A DNA stretch of 23,374 nucleotides from Bacillota bacterium (GTDB lineage Bacteria; Bacillota; Clostridia; Acetivibrionales; JAFADI01). Positions 15,306 through 22,994 of this stretch are shown piece after piece. Below the pieces are notes generated by a model. It worked only from the letters and a program-made list of their open reading frames with translations, was not told the DNA's origin and searched no databases. Position numbers and translations under genes: made by a program. The stretch spans positions 1 to 23,374 of the forward strand of contig JAFADI010000104.1 in NCBI GenBank assembly GCA_023424965.1, in the 5' to 3' direction. Within the stretch, counting starts at the first letter, position 1. Each line of letters begins with the position of its first letter.

Positions 15306-17396
15306 ATGAAAGACTATGGCTCTGAAAAAATCCGCAACGTGTGTCTTCTGGCCCATGGCGGGGCAGGAAAGACTACGCTTGCGGAGGCTATGCTGTTTAA
15401 CACAGGGGCGCTTGACAGGTTCGGCAAGGTAGTGGATGGAACGACCACAACAGATTATGATCCTGAAGAAATTAAGAGAAAGGTCTCCATTAGCACAGCA
15501 TTGGCTCCTTGTGAATGGAAGGATCATAAAATCAATGTCATCGATACTCCGGGATACTTTGATTTCGTAGGAGAAGTCAAGCAGGGTATAAGAGTATCCG
15601 ATGCAGCAGTGATTCTGGTTTCCGGTAAAAGCGGTGTTGCTGTGGGAACCGAGAAATCCTGGGCTTATGCAAAGGAACAGGGCATGCCCAAAATGTTCTT
15701 CGTAAACAAATTGGATGAAGAGAATGCAGATTTCTTTAAAGTACTGGAGCAGTTGGTAAGCATCTTCGGGAAGGGTGTCATCGCTTTTGAGATACCCATC
15801 GTAGAGGGTGAGAAGTTTGTAGGCTTTGTTGATGTAATAAACATGGTTGCGAAAAAATTCGACAAGGATAAGATGACGGATATTGCTATCCCTGCCGGTT
15901 TAAATGATAGAATAGCTTCCATTAAGGAAGCTTTGTATGAAGCTGTCGCCGAAACCGACGAACAGCTCATGGAAAAATTCTTCGGGGGAGAAGAGTTTAC
16001 TCACGAAGAAATCGTCAAAGGATTGAGGGTTGGAATCAGTGACGGTTCCATCGTTCCCGCATTCTGCGGTTCCGCTTTCCACAATCAGGGAGTTCAGCCC
16101 TTGATGGATGCCATCATCGAGTACATGCCGTCCCCTGTGGACCAGCCTGTAGTAAAGGGTAAGAAGCCCGGAACCGATGATGCCGTCGAGTTCAAGGCGG
16201 CTTCCGATGCCCCCCTTTCCGCACTGGTTTTCAAAACCATTGCAGACCCCTTTGTAGGTAAGATATCAATTTTCAGAGTATATTCGGGTACGTTGAAGTC
16301 CGATTCCACGGTCTTTAATTCAACAACTGAAAAGCTGGAAAAGACAGCCCAGGTATTTATGATGCGGGGCAAAAAGCAGATACCGGTCGACAAGCTGGTG
16401 GCGGGCGATATCGGCGCCATTGCAAAGCTCCAGAATACCAACACCAATGATACCTTGTGCGAACAGGCAAAGCCCATCATGCTTGAAAAGATCGATTTCC
16501 CCGAGCCCTCCATCTCCCTTGCGGTAGAACCCAAAGCAAAGGGCGACGAAGAAAAGATCAGTTCGGGTCTGCACAGGCTGCAGGATGAAGATCCTACTTT
16601 CAAGGTGCGGGTAAATACCGAAACTCATCAGACGCTTATTTCCGGTGTTGGAGAGCAGCATCTGGACGTTATTGTAAGCAAACTTAAAGCAAAGTTCGGC
16701 GTAGGAGTAAACCTGATTGAACCCAAGGTTCCCTACAGGGAAACCATCAAAAAGAAGGTCAAGGTTGAAGGAAAGCATAAAAAGCAGTCCGGTGGCCACG
16801 GCCAGTATGGACATGTGTGGATCGAATTCGAACCTGGACAGAATGAAGACCTGACTTTTGAAGAAAAGATCTTCGGCGGTTCCGTTCCCAAGCAGTATCA
16901 TCCGGCAGTCGAAAAAGGCCTCAGGGAAGCTATTGTACGCGGTATCCTGGCGGGATATCCGGTGGTCAACCTGAAAGCTACGCTGGTGGATGGTTCCTAC
17001 CATGACGTGGACTCTTCGGAAATGGCCTTCAAAATCGCGGCAAGGCTGGCCTATAAGAAGGGGCTGCCTCTGGCGACACCTGTTTTGCTGGAGCCCATCG
17101 CCCGTGTTGAGACGTATGTTCCCGACAGCTATATGGGAGATATCATCGGCGACTTGAACAAGAGGAGGGGCAGAATTCTGGGGATGAATCCCCAGGACGA
17201 CGGAATACAGCAGGTGGTGGCCGAGGTACCCCAGGCGGAGATGGCCAAATACGCCACGGATTTACGTTCCATGACCCAGGGCAGGGGAACCTTCAAGCTC
17301 TGGTTTGAACGCTACGAGGAAGCTCCCGCGATGGTTGCCAACAAGGTAATTGAAGAGGCCAAGAAGACCATGGCCGATGAGGACGAGGACGAATAA
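15306..17396 (+). CDS. fusA: Elongation factor G paralogue (EF-G2 type)
   Basis: A 696-residue translational GTPase with all five EF-G domains. The G domain has P-loop A16-HGGAGKTT24, DTPG83-Y84-FDF and N134-KLD137. It differs from housekeeping EF-G, which reads AHIDAGKTT, DTPGHVDF and NKMD: the catalytic switch-II His is Tyr here, and the switch-I stretch is DGTTTTDYDPEEIKRKVSIS. These changes are typical of the EF-G2/FusA2 paralogue group, so it probably is not the main translocase, and a canonical fusA should sit elsewhere, often in the str operon. Domain IV keeps SGGHGQYGHVWIEFEP. The C-terminus is an acidic tail (ADEDEDE). The ribosome site AGGGGG is about 9 bases upstream. It is monocistronic with a strong terminator and an unusual leader hairpin. 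Confidence 0.9.
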   Translation: MKDYGSEKIRNVCLLAHGGAGKTTLAEAMLFNTGALDRFGKVVDGTTTTDYDPEEIKRKVSISTALAPCEWKDHKINVIDTPGYFDFVGEVKQGIRVSDAAVILVSGKSGVAVGTEKSWAYAKEQGMPKMFFVNKLDEENADFFKVLEQLVSIFGKGVIAFEIPIVEGEKFVGFVDVINMVAKKFDKDKMTDIAIPAGLNDRIASIKEALYEAVAETDEQLMEKFFGGEEFTHEEIVKGLRVGISDGSIVPAFCGSAFHNQGVQPLMDAIIEYMPSPVDQPVVKGKKPGTDDAVEFKAASDAPLSALVFKTIADPFVGKISIFRVYSGTLKSDSTVFNSTTEKLEKTAQVFMMRGKKQIPVDKLVAGDIGAIAKLQNTNTNDTLCEQAKPIMLEKIDFPEPSISLAVEPKAKGDEEKISSGLHRLQDEDPTFKVRVNTETHQTLISGVGEQHLDVIVSKLKAKFGVGVNLIEPKVPYRETIKKKVKVEGKHKKQSGGHGQYGHVWIEFEPGQNEDLTFEEKIFGGSVPKQYHPAVEKGLREAIVRGILAGYPVVNLKATLVDGSYHDVDSSEMAFKIAARLAYKKGLPLATPVLLEPIARVETYVPDSYMGDIIGDLNKRRGRILGMNPQDDGIQQVVAEVPQAEMAKYATDLRSMTQGRGTFKLWFERYEEAPAMVANKVIEEAKKTMADEDEDE

Positions 17397-17410
17397 GGAA
17401 GAACTCAAGG

Positions 17411-17460
17411 GAGGCTGTCCCGGAACCGGGGAATATACCGGACGGGTGCAGCCTCTTTTT
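17411..17460 (+). terminator. Rho-independent terminator of fusA
   Basis: GAGGCTG (17411-17417) pairs with CAGCCTC (17449-17455), the interior holds further CCCGG/CCGGG pairing, and a TTTTT run (17456-17460) follows. Confidence 0.85.
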
Positions 17461-17500
17461 GTCCGCCTCCTGACATTTATCTAAAATGGAACTTTCTGTG

Positions 17501-17697
17501 TCCGCCTCCGTCTAATCACTAGTAGAACATTCCACATATCCTTGCATATAATTTGGGCATCTTTTTCCGAATTACGGCGTTGTCGTCCGTTGGAATAAAG
17601 CAATTATTCCGCCTTCCTCCGCCTTGTACTTCGAAAAAATCTGCTCCAACTTCTATACACAATATATGGAATGTTGTACTGGTGGCAAGGAAGCGGA
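17501..17697. repeat. Long imperfect palindrome, MITE-like element
   Basis: The whole stretch can fold back on itself. Outer arms 17501-17509 and 17689-17697 match at 8 of 9. The main arms 17517-17539 and 17662-17684 match at 20 of 23 (core AACATTCCA / TGGAATGTT). About 26 of 35 positions further in are paired, including a TTTTT/AAAAA block and GAA-T-AC. The centre is a perfect 7-bp hairpin GGAATAA (17592-17598) / TTATTCC (17604-17610). It has no coding frame that looks real. Such foldback elements are usually non-autonomous transposons or structured RNAs; no transposase is present here, and a target duplication was not clear. Confidence 0.6.
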
Positions 17698-17711
17698 GAG
17701 GCACCTTAATG

Positions 17712-17740
17712 TTGTTGGGATAAATGGATGATGATATAAT
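17712..17740 (+). promoter_or_regulatory. Sigma-A promoter for DUF4349 lipoprotein gene
   Basis: TTGTTG (17712-17717), 17-base spacer, perfect TATAAT (17735-17740). It begins 14 bases after the palindrome ends; the start codon is at 17782. Confidence 0.75.
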
Positions 17741-17781
17741 CATGCCAGATGCTTCCACAAATAGAAAAAGGGGGATTCAAA

Positions 17782-18822
17782 ATGGGAAAGAAGTTACTAT
17801 GTTTACTGGCTGTAGTCCTGCTGCTGCTGTCCGTGTTTGCCGGCTGCGGGTCAAAGAGTGGGTCTTCGACGAACAGCGCGCCCGCACCCGCTGCATCTGC
17901 GCCTAAAGCGGACCAAAGCCAGGCATCCGATGCATTTACCTCCAAGGTGACGGCAACTTCCGATGTTGCGGAGCAGCCCAAAGCCCAAGAGGCCGGAGGG
18001 GAGGAAGGAAAGGGAGAAAACGGTGCCAGCTCCATCGTAGGATCGGGAAGCTCGGCACAATCCGTTTCCAACGCCATCCTGGCCCAGCGCAAGATCATAC
18101 GGAATGCCAACGTTTCCGTGGAGGTTGAAGACTTTGAAAAGGCATACGGCCAGATAAAAACCATGATCGGAGCCTTTGGCTATGTCCAGGAGTCCAGCAT
18201 CAAAAAAGAGAAGATCTACCAGGAGGGCAACAAGGAAAAGCTCATCACCAGGGGTACCATTATCGTGAGAGTGGACAAGGACAAGTTTGAGAGCACCCTT
18301 TCGGATATTAAAGGGCTGGGCTTGCTGCTGGATGAAAATATAAAGAGCGACGACGTAACCGACAAGTTTTTCGATACGGAATCAAGGCTGCGGCTTCTTA
18401 AATATGAACAGAGCAGACTGGAAGAGTATTTGAAGAAAATAAGCGATCCCGACACCATCTTTAAGACGGAGAGCAGGCTTACCGATATAAGGCACGAAAT
18501 TGAAGGCCTCACAGGTACCCTGCGAAAGTGGAACGATCTGGTGGACCTGTCCACCATCACCATAAACATGGTAGAAAAGGGCCTCAGCACCATTCCACAG
18601 GCCAAAGACAATTCCTATCTGGGGAGGCTTTCCGGGGGCTTCCTGGGAAGCTTAAAAGGAGTGGGAGTATTTTTTGGGGAGTTGTTGATCGTATTGGTAC
18701 AGTCCCTGCCGGTGCTGGTAGTGCTTGCCCTGCTGGGGCTGGCCGGAATTGCGGTTTACCGGAAGTACTTCAGAAAGCTTCCGGCTAAAGAGAACAAAAG
18801 CAAGGATGTGGATGTGGAATAG
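17782..18822 (+). CDS. DUF4349 domain lipoprotein
   Basis: A 346-residue exported lipoprotein of unknown function. The signal sequence ends in a lipobox V-F-A-G-C22. A Ser/Ala/Glu-rich linker (about 23-105) leads to the DUF4349 domain (about 108-280): AQRKIIRNANVSVEVEDFEKAYGQI, then GTIIVRVDKDKFESTLSDI and a heptad-like coiled coil (TESRLRLLKYEQSRLEEYLKK, then LTDIRHEIEGL). A C-terminal transmembrane helix (about 300-330) with a positive KYFRK flank follows, so both ends are membrane-tethered, as usual in this family. The ATG at 17782 is preferred over 17749 because AGGGGG lies 7 bases upstream and the signal peptide then starts MGKK. Monocistronic, with its own promoter and terminator. Confidence 0.85.
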   Translation: MGKKLLCLLAVVLLLLSVFAGCGSKSGSSTNSAPAPAASAPKADQSQASDAFTSKVTATSDVAEQPKAQEAGGEEGKGENGASSIVGSGSSAQSVSNAILAQRKIIRNANVSVEVEDFEKAYGQIKTMIGAFGYVQESSIKKEKIYQEGNKEKLITRGTIIVRVDKDKFESTLSDIKGLGLLLDENIKSDDVTDKFFDTESRLRLLKYEQSRLEEYLKKISDPDTIFKTESRLTDIRHEIEGLTGTLRKWNDLVDLSTITINMVEKGLSTIPQAKDNSYLGRLSGGFLGSLKGVGVFFGELLIVLVQSLPVLVVLALLGLAGIAVYRKYFRKLPAKENKSKDVDVE

Positions 18823-18877
18823 TGCTCCGCAAGGAAAATTGCCCCTGAAAGATGAATCTTGATGTGATGTAAAAAAC

Positions 18878-18912
18878 AATGGGAACTGCTGCTGCGGTTC
18901 CCATTTATTTTT
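18878..18912 (+). terminator. Terminator of the DUF4349 gene
   Basis: AATGGGAAC (18878-18886) pairs with GTTCCCATT (18897-18905) over a 10-base loop, followed by TATTTTTG. Confidence 0.85.
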
Positions 18913-19253
18913 GTCCTCAACGGTTCCAGGCTGAACACATTACCTTTTTTTGTGAAATTCCTTCTGTATCGATTCATACCTTCTCAAAATAGTCAAAATA
19001 GTGCACGAAATGTATTTGTAGTGTTATTTTAAAGGCTTTCGGTGTTTTGTATACTGAAAACAGGTCGTTGACCTATGGGGCAAGCATTGATTAGAGCTGG
19101 CTTGATGAAACATGAATAAACTTACTGGCAGTAAGAAGAGGCGGTTAAGGCACTCTTCCGGCTCCGGAATAATGCCCGGGAACTATTCCGGAGCTGGACT
19201 TACTGTAAAAATAAAGTAAGAGAAGCCGTTAAATATGAAGGAGGAGCTACCCT
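18913..19253 (+). other. Leader and control region of the sugar ABC operon
   Basis: About 340 bases with no gene. In order: a tandem 9-bp repeat TCAAAATAG x2 (18984-19001), a weak promoter candidate (TTTTAA 19027-19032, 17 bases, TATACT 19050-19055), a small dyad AGGTC-GTT-GACCT (19062-19074) that could be an operator, a candidate structured RNA (19121-19220) and the ribosome site AAGGAGGAG (about 19238-19246). No catabolite-response element matching the usual consensus was recognised. Confidence 0.5.
19121..19220 (+). ncRNA. Candidate structured leader RNA with compact three-way junction
   Basis: P1: CAGTAAG 19129-19135 with CTTACTG 19199-19205 (7 bp). P2: AAGAG 19136-19140 with CTCTT 19153-19157 (5 bp, 12-base loop). 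P3: 19158-19171 with 19184-19197 (14 bp including one G-U; 12-base loop). Only base 19198 is unpaired at the junction. CAGTAAG can instead pair with CTTACTG at 19121-19127, and CTTAC 19199-19203 with GTAAG 19216-19220, so alternative folds exist. It ends about 50 bases before the binding-protein start. It matches no riboswitch class I recognise. Confidence 0.5.
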
Positions 19254-20339
19254 ATGAAAAAAACAGTGAAAGTGTTGACCGTTATTTTGGCCGTGGCATT
19301 TCTGGTTACATCCTTTCTGGCCGGATGTGGGTCAAAATCCGTTGAAGCGCCGAAAGCCGAGGCTCCAAAAGCTGAAGCATCGGGGACCGAAGCCGTGAAG
19401 GCCGAGGAACCCAAAACCGACGCAAAAAAAATCAAAGTCGGATATGTTGTCAATCAAATGGCCCATGAATGGTATCAGAACATCATTGCCGGCGGAAAGG
19501 CAGAGGCTGAGAAGCTGGGCTATGAATTTGTGATTGCGGATTCCAATATGGACGTCAATACACAGGTAAATGCGTGTGAGAACTTTGTTGCACAGAAAGT
19601 GGATGCACTCATTATAACTCCCATCGACCCCAAAGCGGTGGCGCCGGTCGTTAAGAAAGCAAAGGCAGCCGGTATAAAAGTCATCAGTGAATCCAATGTC
19701 ATTGAAGGCGCCGATACCTTTGTGGGAATCAGCAATAAAGCAGGTGCCAAAAATGTTGGAAAATGGTACGCAGAGTATGCGAAAGCCAACAACATAACTC
19801 CGAAGGTTCTGATCGTCGGGCTTCCCGCATACCAGGACTGCAGCGACAGGGTCGCAGGCTTCAAGGAAGCTTTGCAGGAATCGGGGATCAAATACGAAAT
19901 CGCACAGGAAGTCGACGGACAGGGGAATAAGGAAAAAGCCCTTGCAGTGTCAACAGACGCTTTGACGGCGAATAAGGATGTAAATTGCATCTTCGGCATC
20001 AACGACGATTCCACCACCGGAGGCATGGCAGCGTATAAAGCCGCAGGACTGGATGAAAAGAAACTGGTGGCCATCGGCTTCGGCTTTGAAGGAAAAGTCG
20101 GACAGGAGGCGCTGCTTTCAGGCGGCCCATATAAGGCTGCGTGTGCAATGTTCCCCAACTATGTGGGAGTGGGCCTTGTCGATGCAGCCCAAGCGCTGAT
20201 CAGTGGCGAAAAGCTCCCCGCTCACTACGAAACTCCCACCGTGGCCATGACAAAGGATATCTTCGATAATTTCTATAAAAAAGACGGAGACAAATACCAA
20301 CTGGATTTTGAAGCGGTAAGGGCATTAATGAAAAAATAG
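19254..20339 (+). CDS. Ribose-type ABC transporter substrate-binding lipoprotein
   Basis: A 361-residue lipoprotein anchored outside the membrane. The signal peptide ends in a classic lipobox L22-A-G-C25. A Pro/Lys/Glu-Ala repeat linker (about 30-58) is followed by a type-I periplasmic binding fold of the RbsB family: IKVGYVVNQMAHEWYQNIIAGGKAEAEKLG opens the domain, then DALIITPIDPKAVAPVVKKAKAAGI, NDDSTTGGMAAYKAAG and the C-terminal lobe to residue 361. The ligand is not predictable; RbsB relatives bind pentoses, hexoses, polyols or autoinducer-2. The ribosome site AAGGAGGAG is excellent. It is the first gene of binding protein - permease - ATPase - glycyl radical activase, with a strong hairpin before the permease, fitting higher expression of the binding protein. 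Confidence 0.92.
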   Translation: MKKTVKVLTVILAVAFLVTSFLAGCGSKSVEAPKAEAPKAEASGTEAVKAEEPKTDAKKIKVGYVVNQMAHEWYQNIIAGGKAEAEKLGYEFVIADSNMDVNTQVNACENFVAQKVDALIITPIDPKAVAPVVKKAKAAGIKVISESNVIEGADTFVGISNKAGAKNVGKWYAEYAKANNITPKVLIVGLPAYQDCSDRVAGFKEALQESGIKYEIAQEVDGQGNKEKALAVSTDALTANKDVNCIFGINDDSTTGGMAAYKAAGLDEKKLVAIGFGFEGKVGQEALLSGGPYKAACAMFPNYVGVGLVDAAQALISGEKLPAHYETPTVAMTKDIFDNFYKKDGDKYQLDFEAVRALMKK

Positions 20340-20362
20340 GATGGAATAAAAAATTTGACGCT

Positions 20363-20407
20363 GTTTACAAATACGGGAATCACATTCACTTGTGATTCCC
20401 GGTAAAC
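20363..20407 (+). promoter_or_regulatory. Intercistronic mRNA hairpin between binding protein and permease genes
   Basis: CGGGAATCAC (20374-20383) pairs with GTGATTCCCG (20392-20401). The stem continues past a 5-base bulge with GTTTAC (20363-20368) and GTAAAC (20402-20407). There is no T-run, so it is more likely a 3'-end stabiliser or processing site that raises binding-protein mRNA than a full terminator. Confidence 0.65.
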
Positions 20408-20432
20408 ATTCTAAAGGGAAATGGGGATAGAA

Positions 20433-21419
20433 ATGGTTGAACAAATAAAAAATCGAATGAAGAATTCCTTGCAGATAGAGCAGTTACCGTTGATCGTATC
20501 TCTGGCCATGCTGTGTATCGCTTTTTCTTTTCTTTCGCCGATGTTTTTTACCGTCGACAATCTGATGAATGTTTTAAGGGCGGCATCCCTCCTGGCAATA
20601 ACGGGAATGGGTATGGTGCTGGTGATCCTGGTGGGCGAAATCGACCTGAGCGTGGGCTCCACAGTCGCTATCGTCGGCGTTGCAGGCGTAGCCGTGCTGA
20701 ATGCATCGGGCAGCTTTACCGTTACACTGATAACGGTAATTTTGATGGGGGCAGTCATCGGCTCCATTAACGGCATATTTGTGGTGTATGGCAACATTAA
20801 TTCACTGATTGCTTCACTTGGCACCATGGCCATGCTCAGAGGACTTGCAATGGTTGTCACCCAGGCAAGGTCAATACAGGCAAATTCCGAGGAGTTTGTC
20901 AACTTTGGCGCCGGTTTTTGGGGACCCTTTCCAAGGCCTTTGATTATCGCCGCAGCACTGTTTGTGATCATTTCTTATGTGCTTAACCATACCGCAATCG
21001 GAAGATACATCTATGCGGTGGGCGGCAACTCAAACGCATCCAATCTTGCGGGGATTTCAGTCAAAAAAATAAAAATGGTAACGTTTGTTTCGGTGGGAGT
21101 CCTTGCGGCCTTGACCGGGTTGATCCTGGCAGCCAGAATGAATTCCGGACAACCGAATGCAGGAGTAGGCTGGGAATTCCAGGTGGTTTCCGCGGTAATC
21201 CTGGGTGGAATAAGCCTTACCGGCGGAAAAGGGACACTGCTTGGGGCCGTCACAGGGATACTTATCCTCAGTGTGCTCCAGAATGGCCTCGTACTGCTGA
21301 ATGTTTCATCCTTCTACCAGGACATCGTCAGAGGTGCGGTAATCGTCCTGGCGGTATACATCGATGAGAGAAGAAAAAGGGATCTTACGAAAAAACTTTT
21401 ACGGGCGAAGAATCAATAA
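20433..21419 (+). CDS. Ribose-type ABC transporter permease
   Basis: A 328-residue inner-membrane permease of the RbsC/BPD_transp_2 family with about eight to ten hydrophobic segments. The family hallmark GEIDLSVGSTVAI appears at about residues 70-82, and GRYIYAVGGNSNASNLAGI, GWEFQVVSAVILGGISLTGGKGT and a C-terminal IVLAVYIDERRKR follow. The start ATG 20433 is chosen over ATG 20421 because GGGGA lies about 5 bases ahead of the former, while the latter has almost no spacing from its purine run. It ends 34 bases before the ATPase start. It would form the dimeric channel with the ATPase and take its ligand from the lipoprotein encoded upstream. Confidence 0.92.
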   Translation: MVEQIKNRMKNSLQIEQLPLIVSLAMLCIAFSFLSPMFFTVDNLMNVLRAASLLAITGMGMVLVILVGEIDLSVGSTVAIVGVAGVAVLNASGSFTVTLITVILMGAVIGSINGIFVVYGNINSLIASLGTMAMLRGLAMVVTQARSIQANSEEFVNFGAGFWGPFPRPLIIAAALFVIISYVLNHTAIGRYIYAVGGNSNASNLAGISVKKIKMVTFVSVGVLAALTGLILAARMNSGQPNAGVGWEFQVVSAVILGGISLTGGKGTLLGAVTGILILSVLQNGLVLLNVSSFYQDIVRGAVIVLAVYIDERRKRDLTKKLLRAKNQ

Positions 21420-21453
21420 ATGCAGCCCCTATGGATTTGAAAGGAAGTGGAAC

Positions 21454-22974
21454 ATGTCTGGTTCATCAGTAAAACCGATCATCGAGCTGATTAAAATACA
21501 CAAACAGTTTCCCGGGGTGTATGCGCTTAAAGACATCTCCCTGGACATCAAGCCGGGAGAAGTACACGCGTTGATGGGAGAAAACGGCGCAGGCAAATCG
21601 ACCCTTATAAAAATAATGTCGGGCGCATACATGCCTGATTCCGGAAGCTATTTGATCGATGGCAGGGAGGCGAATATAAATAGTACGTATGATGCCATTG
21701 AAAAGGGTATCAGTGTAATATACCAGGAATTAAACGTAGCCAGCAATCTTTCCATTGCGGAGAATGTGTATTATGGGTGCTTGCCGGTCAATAAATTCGG
21801 AAAAGTGGATTGGAATAAGTTGTACGCGCAGACACAAATCTATCTGGACGAAATAGGCCTTGCCGAAAGCCCAAAAATGAAAGTCGGCTACCTGAGCGTT
21901 GCAAAACAGCAAATGGTGGAAATCGCCAAATCCCTCTCCAAGCGGCCGAGAGTCATCATCATGGATGAACCGACCTCCGCATTGAGTCCGAAAGAAATTG
22001 ACAACCTGTTTTCCGTGATAAACAGGCTCAGGAAAAAAGGCACAGGAATTTTATATGTCTCTCATAAGCTCGACGAGATTTTTACCATCGCCGACAGGGT
22101 CACCGTCATGAGAGACGGCGAATATGTGGGAACAGAAAGGACAGAAAATTTAAATACGGATAAGCTCATTTCCATGATGGTGGGTAGAAATCTGTGCGAC
22201 ATGTACCCCAAGACCCAATCAAAAATAGGGGTTAAGGTTCTTGAGGTCAATGGGTTTACAACAGAATATGTCAAGGACATTACCTTCCATGTAAGAAAAG
22301 GAGAGATCGTAGGATTTTCAGGACTTATGGGAGCCGGACGCACTGAACTGGCCAGAGCGTTGTTCGGTGCGGATGAAAGATTAAACGGTGAAATACGGAT
22401 CGATGGGAAAAGAATCCCTCCCGATTCCACCCGTTCCGCCGTTAAGTGCGGTTTGGGCATGGTGCCCGAAAGCAGAAAGGATGAGGGGATTTTCCCCAAC
22501 CTTTGTGTGAGGAAAAACATGACGATTTCGACCATCAGGCAGTTTACAAAGCTTGCTTCGGTGAAAGGCGAATTGGAACAAAAAAGGGTTGAAACGATGA
22601 TCGGGGATTTGAAAGTAAAAACGCCCGGACTCCACCAGCTCATTGTAAATTTGAGCGGGGGCAACCAGCAAAAGGTCATTGTAGCCAGGTGGCTGCTGAA
22701 GGATGACCTCAAGGTGCTTATCATCGATGAGCCTACCCGGGGGATCGACGTGGGTGCAAAGGCTGAAATTTACGGCATCCTTGACAGGCTTGCGCAAGCG
22801 GGGCTTGCGATTATTATGATGTCCTCTGAAATGTGTGAAATCCTGAGCATGTGCGACAGGGTCTATGTCATGAAGAACGGAAAAATAACCGGCGAATTCG
22901 GCAGGGAAGAAGCAACGCAGGAAGCCCTTTTATGCTGCGCAATCGGTACAACTCCGGAAACCGCCAAATTATAA
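21454..22974 (+). CDS. Ribose-type ABC transporter double ATPase
   Basis: A 506-residue RbsA/MglA-type protein with two fused nucleotide-binding domains. NBD1: Walker A G42-ENGAGKST50, the C-loop variant LSVAKQQMVEIAK and Walker B VIIMDEPTSAL. NBD2: a degenerate P-loop GLMGAGRTEL (about 290) without the usual Lys-Ser/Thr, signature LSGGNQQKVIVARW and Walker B VLIIDEPTRGIDVGAK (about 420). The degenerate second P-loop is normal for this family. The start ATG 21454 has AAGGAAG about 8 bases upstream; the in-frame extension back to 21364 overlaps the permease gene and would add a basic non-homologous leader. Cytoplasmic, it energises uptake together with the neighbouring binding protein and permease. 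The activase follows after 20 bases. Confidence 0.93.
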   Translation: MSGSSVKPIIELIKIHKQFPGVYALKDISLDIKPGEVHALMGENGAGKSTLIKIMSGAYMPDSGSYLIDGREANINSTYDAIEKGISVIYQELNVASNLSIAENVYYGCLPVNKFGKVDWNKLYAQTQIYLDEIGLAESPKMKVGYLSVAKQQMVEIAKSLSKRPRVIIMDEPTSALSPKEIDNLFSVINRLRKKGTGILYVSHKLDEIFTIADRVTVMRDGEYVGTERTENLNTDKLISMMVGRNLCDMYPKTQSKIGVKVLEVNGFTTEYVKDITFHVRKGEIVGFSGLMGAGRTELARALFGADERLNGEIRIDGKRIPPDSTRSAVKCGLGMVPESRKDEGIFPNLCVRKNMTISTIRQFTKLASVKGELEQKRVETMIGDLKVKTPGLHQLIVNLSGGNQQKVIVARWLLKDDLKVLIIDEPTRGIDVGAKAEIYGILDRLAQAGLAIIMMSSEMCEILSMCDRVYVMKNGKITGEFGREEATQEALLCCAIGTTPETAKL

Positions 22975-22994
22975 CGTTGAGTGGGAGGAAAAAG

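Larger units (their letters stand above)
17397..17781. other. Gene-free gap between fusA and the DUF4349 lipoprotein gene
   Basis: About 385 bases with no supported gene; short frames here arise from a palindrome. It contains the fusA terminator, an 11-bp direct repeat TGTCCGCCTCC (17460-17470 and 17499-17509), the long palindrome at 17501-17697 and the promoter at 17712-17740. Confidence 0.6.

Noticed and set aside
17519..17758. Minus-strand 79-codon frame in the fusA-lipoprotein gap
   Set aside because: It spans the palindrome, has no ribosome site and no recognisable motif; it is a by-product of the repeat.
22316..22345. Degenerate second P-loop in the sugar ABC ATPase as a damaged gene
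   Set aside because: A non-canonical second P-loop is normal in RbsA/MglA-type double ATPases.
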